NCBI GenBank assembly: GCA_026545765.1
Contig: CM048839.1
Location: forward strand, 24,180,566 to 24,244,565
DNA: 64,000 nucleotides
Direction: 5' to 3'
DNA from: Plantago major
Lineage: Eukaryota; Streptophyta; Magnoliopsida; Lamiales; Plantaginaceae
Part shown: positions 9,683-21,498 of the stretch, in pieces
Layout of the letters: each line of letters starts with the position of its first letter
How positions within the stretch are numbered: the first letter of the stretch is position 1
Made by a program: the position numbers and the translations under genes
The notes under the pieces: model-generated
Database searches by the model: none
What the model was told of the DNA's origin: nothing
The model's input: only the letters and a program-made list of their open reading frames with translations

Positions 9683-12600
9683 TCAATCTGCAAATTTCCT
9701 ATCACCAAACCTTCTTATATCATCAGAGTAGTCATAGAGAAGAGTTCTGACAATCATTTCTATGTCTCTGGCAAATCCACAGACTTCTTTGTAGGTTTTG
9801 GTAGGATTTTTCTTGACAAAATGCTTGACCCACAGATACTTTCCCCATATCCAGGCATGCACAATCTTGATATCTGATAGCTTGAAATAATCATATATGA
9901 TCCTCAGATATTTGATGTCACCCTTGTATTGTTCTTCATCCATGTAGAAGGACTCATAGGGTTCCACAAAAAGTCTTGGCCTTGTGCCTGTTCCAATCAG
10001 ATTAGGAATTTTGTGCACATCATCTGGCTTTCCATAAGGACATTCATCAGAGAGGTCCTTCTTCATGGCTTTTTTCCTGTTGATAACTTCAAAATCCAAC
10101 CAGTTTTTGATGTGGCTCGTGTTAATTAAGAATGGTTTGTCTTTTCTCCATGCGATGAGTTGTTTATGGATTGGTTCTGGAAACCTTGAATTTAGCAGTA
10201 AATGCTTGAGTTCCAGAATCCAGTAGCCATTTTCTGATTTATGCACCTGTAGACAGAGGAGTTGTTGCCAGTCTTCACATACTCAATTTTGGCTTCTTCT
10301 GGCCTGAGTGGAAGTTGACTTTTTCTCTTTTCAGCTCTTATCCTGTTCCTCCTTTGTCTAGAATTTTCCTTTGGGGGATTGCTTGAAGAACCACCCTGGA
10401 TAGACTTGGTATTTCCAGAGGGTGTTTTAGCTGCTAAAGGCTTTGCAGCTATGGGCTCAGTTAGGCTATCAACCCTTTTTCTTTTTATGTGAAGAGGAGC
10501 TTCATCTTCATCAGTCTCTTCATCATCATCATCAAGATTAATTCTTGTGAAAGTTTTGCAGCCTTCTTCATTGCCCTGAGATTTGATTTGGCCTTCTTCT
10601 TCTTCTTCTTCTTCTTCTTCTTCTTCTTCTTCTTCTTCTTCTTCTTCTTCTTCTTCTTCTTCTTCAGAAGACTCATCAATCCCTCTTACTTGTCTTCTCC
10701 TTGGAGCCTTGGTACTCCTTGGAGGTTTCTGTGCCATGGTCCTTGTTACCATTGAGGTTCCTTCAGTTGGTTTATGGGAAGTAGCTACTATTTGCAAAGC
10801 AGCTTGACTTGAGGAGGGCTCATTGATTCTGAGTGGTGGCTGGGAAGTTTTCTTGTTTCTTCTTCCTCTCTGAGCAGCACCAGCTCCAGATTTCTTCTTA
10901 TATCCTTCTCTTTCTCCCCATTTCCTCTGACTTTGAGGTCCAGATTTGTACAATCCTCCCCCCTTAGTCATTGTTGGCTGACTAAGTCTCATAAAGGATT
11001 CTGAGAGAGACTCAAAATGTCCTTGTAAGTAGTTATAGGCAGTGACCAACTTCTGAAGTTCAGCTTTGAGCTCCTGATTTTGTTTGATAAGTCCATTCTC
11101 CTTATCAGTGAGCTCTGCCAGTGGGCCTTGAATATCATCTGCTTTTCCAGCAGCACAACTAGCCTCTTCAAAGGCTTTTGTAGCCAAATTTGGTCATCAT
11201 CCCTAACCATGCCTAGGTCTTTCTGAGCAATGACCAGACTGGTTGTTCTCTGAGTGATGAGCTCAGTGAATGTCTTCATTTCTGCAGGGACTGATGCAAT
11301 GACGGCTTTATCTTGAGAAAACAACTCCTTTTTCAATTTAGCCAGTACTTGATATCTGTTCAAGTATTCATTGGAGTTGACATTTGGCAGCTTGGTGAAT
11401 ATTTCAGGAGCAATCAGCTTCCTTTTCAAATGAGAAATCGCTAAGTGTTCATTGCGGTGTTCTGCCAATTTCTTCTCTTCTTCATCATCTGAGTCATCAA
11501 CCCAGTGATCTTCATCCTATTGGACATTTTCAAGATTTTCTAGTCCAGCAACCATCTCAGAGATGGGCTTCTTCCTTTCAGAGAGGAGGATGGTATATCT
11601 TTTGATGGTGATGCAGCCTTAGCATCATGCTTTTCTTCAGATACTTCTTCAATATCTAGCTCCTTAGCAATGGCATTTACAGCATCCTGGAGCTCTTTGA
11701 CCTCAGAGTAAGCTACCATTTTTTTCAAGTATTGATCTTGAAGCTTATTAAGCTTATCTCTGGATTTAACTAGTTCTTCTTCCAGTTGAAGATGGAGCTG
11801 TTGTTCTTCTTCCAATAGTTGTTTGAGTTGAGCAGCTCTGGTTTGTGTATTCAATATCTTCTGAGTTGTCTCCTCAGAGTGCTCAACTACTTGCTCAGTA
11901 GTGTCCTTTTGTTGTTGGGAAGATGGATGGGTAGATTTCTGAGGAGATGGAGGAGGGGATTTTTGTGATGTCCTCTCAGTGTGCTTTTCAGCAACTGAGG
12001 CATTCTTCCTCTGTGTAATCCCTCCTGTCCATGGTGCAGGGGCATCATCATCATCCTTCTTATCATCCTCATCCTTGTGATGGTCAGAAGGAGAATCTTC
12101 ATAGTCATTCTCATCAGTCTCCTTCTCTTCTTCATCTTCAGAGACCAGATTGATCACTTATGGAATAGTGATCATTTGTCCATTTACCTCCTCTTGTTCA
12201 GAGGGTATGCATTGTAAGGTCTGGGGCAAAGTAGGCTTGAATTCCATCTGCATTCTGGTCTGACCATCTGCCTTCTCAAAAGCTTCTATAAGCTTGTGTG
12301 CAGCTTCTTTGATAAAGTCCTTATGCATCAGAGTAGCAAAAGAGTACTGCTCTGTTGGGAACATAGCATGGACATAATTCTCCAAGTCAAAAGCTCTGAC
12401 TCTTCTCAATTGGTGATCAGTCACCTTTGTTAATTCAATCGGATCTTACGAGCTTTTGCCACTTTCTGAAACACTTGAGATGTTTCTTGAGTGTGTGGTT
12501 CTTGAAGAATGTAAGTAGGTCTTCTGTTGAGAATGTAGAAACCTTTGGCACACTTGTTTGAGCCTGAAAGAAAGAGTTTTGAGTTAGATTCAAAACTTGT

Positions 12601-15286
12601 GTAGATATCTGAGTATTTGTGTAGTTAGGTTTCTGAGTTACCTGAATGAATGCATCAGGGTCAGAGACTTGTACTACTGAGGTAGGGGGTTCCTCAGATA
12701 TCTTGTTGTGAGGTGGTGACTTGGAAGTCTGGTCCTCATCAACCTTTCTTTCTGCTTGAACCTGAGATTAGAAACATAACACTTAGGAAATTTTATCAAG
12801 AAAAATTTTATTGACAAATCAGAAATCTGAGAGGTCAATTACCTCCATTGGAGGCTCAGATACTTGTCTCTCAGAGACTTGTGCAGTCTCTGGAATCTTT
12901 TCTTGAGATGAAGGCCTTGATGCCTCATCAATTTCCATATGTTGTGAGGATTGAGTGGGCAACTCCTCAACAACTTCTACTTCTTTTTTAACCTGTTAAG
13001 TAGAATGTGTTAGTTTGAGAAAAATGATCAGAGATTTGTTCTTTGAAGAATATAGATATCTGAATGAAATACCTTCTCTACAGAAGGTTCAAATACTCGT
13101 TCTTCAGAGACCTTGGAAGTCTCTAGATTCCTCTCTGAAGAGATAGACTTTTCAGTCAGTTGGAGCCTATTAGAAACAAACATTTATTAGTCAAGTGTAT
13201 AAAGCACATATCTGAGTTATATCTTAAGGAACTATTTTCTACCTGTGAGATAGGCTCCTGAACTTAAGTGGTGAGGCTATGGAAGCCTCCTTCTCAGATT
13301 CTGAGGTAAGCTTTGCAGCTTCCTCTTGTTGTTGTGTTTATAAATCAGCCTTTAACAAAGAAATTTCATTAAATAACAAGATTTATCAGACACAAAAATA
13401 TCACAAGTAAAGAGTTAAACCATTCAGCTACCTGAGCTTTGTCAGGCTGACTGGTCTCTGGAACTTGTGAAGTTTCCATGCGTTGGTCTTGTTGTTCTTG
13501 GACCACTTCTTTGTTGGAAGTTTGAGGTACTTCAGACCTTTCCTGAGTATGCAACTCAGTTGCCTCCCCTGGTTGATCATTCTGAGTAGATGTCTCAGTT
13601 TGATCCCTCTCATTGAGTTGGGGAACCTGCTTTTTTGCAGGATTTTCTTCAGCAAGGAAAGATGCTGGTATCTGTAACTCAAGTACCATTTCAGCAGTAT
13701 CCACATCTGGCTGTTGTGGTTGTTGTGCTTGAGATAGACTTTTGAGTGTTGAGGCAATGACAGTATCCTCCAACACTAGAGTATCACTCATCAGAGCATC
13801 TTCAATATGCTTCAATCTTTCTTTCTCTGATGGTGTAATTTGTCCAGTGACCTTGGACAAAGTTGCTTCTTCAGCAACCTTTGAAACAGGTGCTTGTTCA
13901 GCAACCTGTGGTGTAGGTTCTTGTTCAGATACCTCTACACTAGTTACTTTTTCAGTAACCTTAGCTCTTTTGGATTTCCCTAGGACTTGAGAGATAACTA
14001 AATCATCATCTTCATCGTCAGAGCTCTCATCAGCATTAGGAATTGATTGGTCCATAATCCATGCGGTTTCTGCATATAGGGCTTGGTACCTACCACTACT
14101 TTCATGAGCAGCATTGATGAGTTCATCAGCAAGGCTCTCCTCAGCAGCATTGATGAGTTCATCAGCAGTTGTATCTTTTGTAGCATTGATGAGGTCATCT
14201 GCAGTGGCGGCAGATATCTGGGAATCGACACCCTCAATGGGTGTGCCTTCTGATTTGCCAGCAGACTTCTTTCGTGAAGTTCTAGGCTTTTTGGTTGCAA
14301 CTTTTCCCTCAGATACCTCTTTAGTTTTTCGCTTTTTGGAACTTTTCTGAGATCCAGTAACCTTTTTCATCATGTTCGTATACTCATATTTGTAGAGTAG
14401 GTTACTGTTGGCTATCTCAGCCTTCTCTCTAAGCTCAATGCCAAACTTCTCCAGTAAGTAGCATATCTTTAGACCATAGCTCAATGTGGCCTTTGGCTCA
14501 ACAAGTCCCTTAGCGATTTTAGGCTCAAAGCCTTGAATCTTCTTCACAAACTTCATAAAGGCGTACTTGCCCCAATTGAAAGGGTTTTCCAGCCTTTTGT
14601 CTTGTTGTTGCAACAAGGACATCATCATCCAGCATTCTTGGCTTATCTGGTCAGCACCTCCTTGTAGACCATCAAAGCATCTGTGAAGAATGCATGCCAA
14701 CACATCACAGTGAACTAACAGATGTCTGGTTCTGATGTCAGCAAGCTTGAAATCAGTGGGTGTATCTTGTTTATCAGTGTCACACACACCTGCAAATTGC
14801 TTTTACACCTTCAAGGAGATCTTCATCCTTGGTGTCTATTTCAAAATCCTTTCCAAGATTTTGAAGATCAAACAACTTACATAAAGTTGTTAAGTCCAAA
14901 AGGATTTCCTTTCCTTGGACCTTAGTTTTTATAGACACTATTGCAGTGCCTTCAGAAACACAGGATATAATCCTGGAGTTATTGTAGAATTCTAACACAT
15001 CCAGTGAAGAAACTCCACTGGGAAGAGCAGATAGAAAACCCTTGATTTGTGCCTTTTCAAGCATGTCAAGAATTAGTTTCCTATCGGCTTGGTTTTCAAC
15101 AGCAGCCGTGAGGTACTCCTCAATCATGGCACCACCCCAAATCATCATGTGATTTGAAGTCCAATGATCGAGATTAAAGTCTCCTACCAATCGATTGTTC
15201 ACTATAACCAACTCTGGTGCTTGCTTTTCAGCAGTACCAGTGGTAGAAGATTGGGATTTCTTGGTAGACGAACGTTTAGGAGCCAT
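9683..15286 (-). pseudogene. Sirevirus extra 3' coding region (putative env-like), fossil
   Basis: This is about 5.6 kb of mostly open minus-strand sequence downstream of pol in element direction. The upstream end encodes a start like MAPKRSSTKKSQS, followed by a compact conserved block (13,370-15,286) with Lys- and Glu-rich tails. Further on come long acidic and coiled-coil-like stretches (10,990-12,160) and a poly-Glu run coded by a TTC/GAA microsatellite. Sireviruses commonly carry such an extra region, sometimes called env-like, but no receptor-binding or fusion function is shown. No envelope hallmark such as a clear transmembrane anchor was recognised. It is broken several times. Confidence 0.7.
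10591..10665. repeat. (TTC)n / (GAA)n microsatellite
   Basis: About 25 uninterrupted TTC units lie within the fossil extra region. On the minus strand they encode an uninterrupted poly-Glu run. The Ser- and Phe-rich frames on the plus strand are shadows of it. Confidence 0.9.
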
Positions 15287-16061
15287 CTCTTTATATAGTG
15301 CAAGTGTTTGAAAGTCTGAAAGAGATTTGGGTGAGAGATTAGTGATTCTTTGCAGAAAAACTAACAGAGATTTGCAGAGCTTGAAGAATGGTTTTTGCTA
15401 TTCTTGTGCAAGGCAAAATGTCGGATTAGGCGAAAGTGATTTCTTTTGCCAAAATCCTATATATATAGCAACGTAATTCTAACAAACATATACATACAAA
15501 TTGGTTTTGTATGTACATATCTGTGAATTGCAGTAAGGCGTGGGTAAAAGTTTGTTTGATATTAAATGCTTAGTGGGCCACGTCTGAGTTTTTACAGTCC
15601 ACTATTTACAGAGAATTAATCTCCGCCGTTAAGATCAATCGACCATTTCATGAAGGGTCACCATTGCTTCTTCAGCAATGATCACAATCAACAATTGTAA
15701 TTATGCCCATTTAATGAATTTTGGCTATTAGCTATCTGAACCACATTTCTGTGTGAATGAGAACACTGTTTGTATCTGAGTCTATCTTATACTTGTTGTC
15801 TTTTTAAAGTTTTACACAAAGATAGAAATAATACAAATTTCAAGATAATAGTTGACTGTAGACAGTTGTACTATTCTCTTTTGTGTTCCCCCTTACTGAG
15901 TGATCTAGATATCTGAAAATTCGCCCGTAAATCTTCAAATAGCCATTTTACCCTTTAGCCTTTGGTTTCTGGATACCCGTTCCAGATTCCTCTTCTCTGG
16001 ATACCCGTTCCAGATTCCTCTTTTCTCTTCTTTGATATCTTCTTCAGATCTCTGAACTTTT
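15287..16061 (-). other. Spacer between pol and extra region of the Sirevirus
   Basis: About 0.77 kb of non-coding element sequence. It contains two direct 28-bp repeats at 15,969-16,024 (each with GGATACCCGTTCCAGATTCC) and the motif AGATATCTG. It may hold the leader of the extra region. Confidence 0.5.
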
Positions 16062-18871
16062 TCAGTTCTTTGGTAGCTCCATTAGTCCAAGACTATGTCT
16101 TAAGGCTAAGTATCTACTTTCTTGTAGTGGCTTAGTGAAGATATCTGCAAGTTGGTCTTCAGTGCCAATCTTGAGTATCTCTATATTGCCTTTTTCAACA
16201 TGGTCTCTGATGAAGTGGTGTCTAACATCAATGTGCTTTGTTCTTGCATGAAACTTAGGATTCTGAGTTATGGCAATAGCACTTGTGTTGTCACAGAAAA
16301 TGGGAGTTTTCTCTTCATTGACTAATGAATATTCCATCATTGAGTTGCTTGACTTGCAGCCCTAGGAAGTAATTCAATTCTCCCATCATGCTCATCTCAA
16401 ATTTACATTTCATGAGTTCAGCAAAGTCTTCACAAAGTTGCTTGTCTTTAGATCCAAATATAATGTCATCAACATATACTTGAACTAAAAGTAGTTTCCC
16501 ATCATGGTTCAACGTGAAGAGTGTTTTATCAACATCTCCTTTCTTGAAACCACTTTCTAGTAGGTATCTGGCCAATGTATCATACCATGCTCTTGGAGCT
16601 TGTTTCAGTCCATACAGAGCTTTCTGAAGCTTATAGACCATCCTACTTTATGATGAAACTTCAAAACCTAGTGGTTGCACAACATAGACTTCCTCAGCAA
16701 GTTCACCATTTAGGAATGCACTCTTGACATCCATTTGATAAACTGTAAAGTCATTATGAGCTGCAAAGGCTAGAAAGAGTCTTATTGCATCCAATCTTGC
16801 AACTGGTGCATAAGATTCATCAAAATCTAGTCCTTGATGGGTGAATCCTTGGCAACCAACCTAGATTTGTTTACGGTTATTTCACCGACTCATTCATTTT
16901 GTTTCAAAACCCATTTGGTTCCGACATGATATTCCACAACAAATGGAACCAGTTTCCAGACTTTGTTTCTGTCAAATTGTCCAACTCTTCTTGCATTGCA
17001 GAGATCCAATCTTGATCCTTTAATGCTTCTTCTAAAGTTTTAGGTTCAATATTTGATATGAAACATCCATAGAGACAATTTGCATTTTCAGCGATTGCTC
17101 TTCTAGTTCTAACTCCTTGGTCTATGGGACCAATCACATCCTTTGCAGGATGATTTCTTATCCATTTCATAATGGGTTTTGAACTAGTAGGATCAATATC
17201 ATTTTGATTTGAATGTGAATCAATATGATCTTGATGGGATACTTGTGCAGTATCTGACACATGGGAAATGCCATGGATATCTGACACTTTTTCAGTGTTA
17301 GAGATATCTGGAACTTGCATTTCAGCAATCTCATTTTCAGATACCTCTTCATGATGAAGGTTCTCAGTAACCTGTTCCATTTCTGGAATTCTCATAGGAA
17401 ATTCTTCATCATGTCTTAGAGTCATCTGGTTGTTACTAAGCATAGGTTGCTTTTCATCGTCAGACTCATCCTCTAATTGAATGCTAGAATTGTTTCCTTT
17501 TGAGGATCCTTTTTCAGAATCTTTAATCATCAGTTCTTTGAACCTATCTGAGAGATCATCATTCAAGAGTACTTTCTTGTTTCCTTCATAGAATACTACA
17601 TGAACAGATTCCTCAATCTTTTGCATTCTTTTGTTGTAGATTCTATAGGCTTTGCTATTCAGAGAATAACCAAGAAATACTCCTTCATCTGCCTTTTGGT
17701 TGAAATGTTCTCAAGTATTCTTTTCCATTGTTAAGAACGAAACATCTGCAATAAAACACCCTTAGATGTTTGATACTAGGGGATCTTCCAATGAAAAGCT
17801 CACAAGGAGTTTTGTCATGGTGTTTGTTAATCAAACATCTATTTTGAGTGTAGCATGTTGTTTTTATAGCTTCAACCCAATAGATTTCACTTATTTCAGT
17901 GTCAACAAGCATTGTTCTTGCCGCTTCTTTCAGGGTCCTATTCTTTCTCTCAGGAACACCATTTTGTTGTGGTGTCCTTACAGAAGATAGTTGATGTTGT
18001 ATACCTTTGCAGGTACAAAACTCTTTTATGTACTGGTTCACAAACTCAGTACCATGGTATGTTCTGATTACAAATACCTTGTCATTTTTCATGACTTCGA
18101 GCTTATTCAACAAGTTGGGTATCTCAACCCTTGCATCAGATTTGTGTTTGAGAAAGACAACCCAATTGAATCTTGAGTAATCATCAACAACAACCAGACC
18201 ATACTTCTTTCCTGCATAACTAGTTACAGAGGATTAAAAAAGATCCATATGTAACATTTGCAGTGGCCTTTCATTGGAATGTCTAGTTTTAGACTTGAAA
18301 GATGTTTTGGATTGTTTTCCCATTTTACAAGCTGAGCATACACCTACGTTTCTATATGCCATTTTGGGTAAACCAACCACCAACTCTTTCTTGGCTAGCT
18401 TGTTTAGAGTTTTGAAATTCAAGTGACTCATTCTTTTATGCCATAGCCAATTTTCTTCAGTGTGGCCAGATTGACTCAAAGATGAGACATTCTTGAAGTG
18501 GCGGATGCCCAATCAGCAACATAAAGATTTTCTTTTCGCCTAGCAACCAAGACTGTCTGCTTTGACTCATTGTCAATCACTTTACATAGTTTTGACTTGA
18601 TCTTGACACTGTACCCTTTGTCTACTAATTGACTCATGCTTAGGAGATTATATTTCAATCCCTTTACATGTAGTACTTCAGAGATTGTAAGGGCTCCAAA
18701 CTTCAGATTGCCAAATCCTATGGTTGGATTTTCATCTCCTCCAGCAAACCTGATAATTGATCCATCATTGCACTTTCTGTAGTCAATCAGATTTGCTTTG
18801 TCTCCTGTCATGTGCTTCCCACATCCACTATCAAAATGCCACTTTGGATTAGTCTTTAAAGTGTTCTGCAT
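16062..18871 (-). pseudogene. Sirevirus pol region (protease, integrase, RT, RNase H), fossil
   Basis: Parts in element order are as follows. An aspartic-protease-like block lies near 18,480-18,871. A GAG-pre-integrase zinc-binding segment with a WHKRMSHLN-type motif is at 18,234-18,450. The integrase core, with RTPQQNGVPERKNRT, is at 17,685-18,113. A spacer at 16,904-17,626 is rich in Glu and Ser. RT includes the Copia signature QVYVDDIIFG (about 16,315-16,880), and RNase H ends near 16,062 with a segment like RTKHIDVRHHFIRD. This protease-integrase-RT order defines Ty1/Copia. The region is broken many times. A second copy of the whole block lies at 43,151-46,492. Confidence 0.9.
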
Positions 18872-19015
18872 AAAACAGGAAACAGGAGATTAGGTTCTCA
18901 TACCAACAATGGAACCATCTGGACTAAAGAATCTTCCAGTAGGAATCCATTTTTGAATGAATTTCTTAGGAACATTCTTTTGTTTAACAGGAACATAAGG
19001 AGGAATTCTAGTTAA

Positions 19016-21380
19016 ATGATTAGTATCATTGTTATCAAGAACTATTTTCTTCCTTGGTGTGTTCCTAGGTGCTCCATTTGGTGCTTTCAGATACCTGTCA
19101 GGTTTCTAAGTCTGCTTCTCAGCAAACTTAGCTTTCCTTGCCAGATTTCTTCTAGCCCTGGCATTCAGATTTTCAGTGGCTTCACTCATCTTCCACTTCT
19201 GATAATTGCTGTGAGCAATTCTAGCCTTGAACCATCGTTCTTGCTCTTGTGCAAGTTGTTTCCCGATGGCTTTATAGCCAATACAATTCCGAGCACGTGG
19301 TGCTACCTGAGATCTTTTCTCAGCAGCTTCGCTAGTCTCTGGGTAATCTATTTTCTTTCCAGAAAACGTGACATAGGAGAATTTGCACCAGCTCCTGCAA
19401 TTCTTCCTTTCTGTGGGTGATTGCACTTTTCAGTGTTATGTTTCTTTTCAGAAACATTCCCAACAGATTTCCTTGGGACTTATTTTTTCCATAAAGGTTT
19501 GGTCGCAACTGCCTTTCCTTTATCAACAACCTTAGTTTTCTGACCAATGCTATAGCTTGTTTGGGAACCACCTTGCCGAGCACTGACAAATGTTCTTCTT
19601 TCATCACTCTTATTCAAAGTGGTAGAACTATTTGTTTGTGTGTTCAGCCCAAGTCCTTTCTTTTCTGAAGGATCTCTTAAATAAGATTGTACTTCAGTAA
19701 GAGTGTCACTGGCTTTGACATAAGATTGAAAAGATAGTTCTTTATTTTTGAGTTCTTCATTCTCAGAAAGAAGATCTTCACATTTCTTTTGAAGATTTGC
19801 CAATGCTTCTTCATGTGACTTTCAGTCTCAGATATCTGAGTTTTGAGATATGCAATTTCGGCATCCTTTTCCTCAGATATCTTGAGTAATTTTGAATTTT
19901 CCTTTTCAAGAGAATTCTTTTCTTCTTCAAAGATTTCGGCTCTAGCTCGGACCATTAGAAATTCTCTTTCGTAGAGATCAAGTTCTCTTCTGAGATGTTC
20001 CAGATCTATGATTCCTTCCTCATCACTTTCATAAGTATAACAAGAGGTTTGTGTTACCTCATCAGCCATTAGACAAGGTTCAATGTTGGAGATATCTGGG
20101 AAGATTTCTTCAGCCATTCCACATACTTCTTTCTTCTTTTGACCAAAGTCAAATCACTTCATGAGAAACACCGCACATTTCTGGAGAAGGCAGTATGGAA
20201 TCATCTGAGTCCTGATCCTCAGAATCAGACTCAATGTCTAAAGCACCCAGTTGGAGTTGTATTTTTTTTTCCGTTCTTCAGTGAGCAGAGCTCTATGGCT
20301 TCTCTTGAAGTTTCTCCTATCTTTCTTGTCACCTGTCTTTAGCTTGTTGAAGGCAGGGCAATCCTTCTTGAAATGACCAGGTTTCTGACAATAGAAACAG
20401 ATATCGTTTCCGATTTCTGCTTCCTCAGTACTTGATGCTTTCTGAGCCGGCTTGTTTAGCGAGCTTTGCATATTTTTGTACTGGTGATAGTTTGAGCCTA
20501 GATGCTTTTTCAGCTTCTCTTTGGCTTTCTTCTCTCTATTTCCCGACTGACATATTTTCTCATTTGATTTACAGTAAGAGCATCCTCAGTCACATCCTTG
20601 CCTTCCTTCTTTTCAGAAGTTCCTTGAGCAACTAGAGCAACATTCTGCGACTTTTCAGTTGTTTGTTCTCTTAGAGTTGTCTCATAGTCAACAGTGGCAA
20701 GGTGAGAGAAAAGTTCCACTGGAGTGATATCTGGCATTCCTTGGTTAAAGTAGAAAAACTGTGTGCTCCCAGTTATGATTTAGACTTCTCACAATAGTCT
20801 TAATCTTTTCTGACTGGGTATATCTATTACTTTCACCAAGTGCAGCCATGTCACTCATAAGTGTTGTAAACCGGAAATCTAGTTCTTCAAGAGTCTCTGT
20901 GGGACCTTGTTTAAAGTTTTGGAATTTGAGCTTCAAAACTTCGAACTTATTTTCCTTCGTTTTCTCAGTGCCGGCACAGATTTCTTCAATCAGTTGCCAG
21001 GCCACTTTCGCCGTTTTTGCACCCCACAGTTTACACTGTATGTGCTCTGGAGTAGAACGTATGATGATATTACGAGCCTGACCATCCAGTCGATTTCTCT
21101 TGGCATCTTCCGATGTCCAGAGCTCTCTGGGCTTTGGTTCATAAATAACTTGACCGCGTGTCTCCACCGGTCGACGATTCGTCTGTGAAGACCCATCGCT
21201 TTGTTCTCTGTCTCTACCATTAGAAACCTCCATGACCTGCTTGAGTTGTTGAATGACTATTGGGCCATTCTTTATCACGTCGATCATTTCGTCACTGATG
21301 GCTTCTAGGTGGAGCATCATGTTGTTCTTCCATTTCTCATAATTCTCTGGCTTGAGAATTGGGGCGTCACTTAAAGACAT
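19016..21380 (-). pseudogene. Sirevirus gag region, fossil
   Basis: The gag start is at 21,380 (MSLSDAPILKPENYEKWKNN), followed by the Copia gag core (20,510-21,380). A CCHC zinc knuckle, CFYCQKPGHFKKDC, lies near 20,350-20,400. A long coiled-coil-like stretch at 19,480-20,117 is typical of the extended Gag of Sireviruses. It lies directly inside the 5' LTR and primer-binding site. The region is broken several times. Confidence 0.88.
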
Positions 21381-21484
21381 CCTGCAGCAAACACACTAAA
21401 CAAACAAATCAAGTGTAGGTGAAAAGCAGTTAGTGGGCACTTATCTGGGATCTAGGTTCAGTGCAGAAGGCTTGGGAACCTCCT

Positions 21485-21496
21485 GCTCTGATACCA
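21485..21496 (-). promoter_or_regulatory. Primer-binding site (initiator tRNA-Met type)
   Basis: On the minus strand this reads TGGTATCAGAGC, two bases inside the 5' LTR. It is the usual Copia priming site for minus-strand cDNA. Confidence 0.92.
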
Positions 21497-21498
21497 CT

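Noticed and set aside
10485-10807. Poly-Lys, poly-Phe and poly-Ser frames
   Set aside because: These are shadow frames of the TTC/GAA microsatellite in the fossil extra region.
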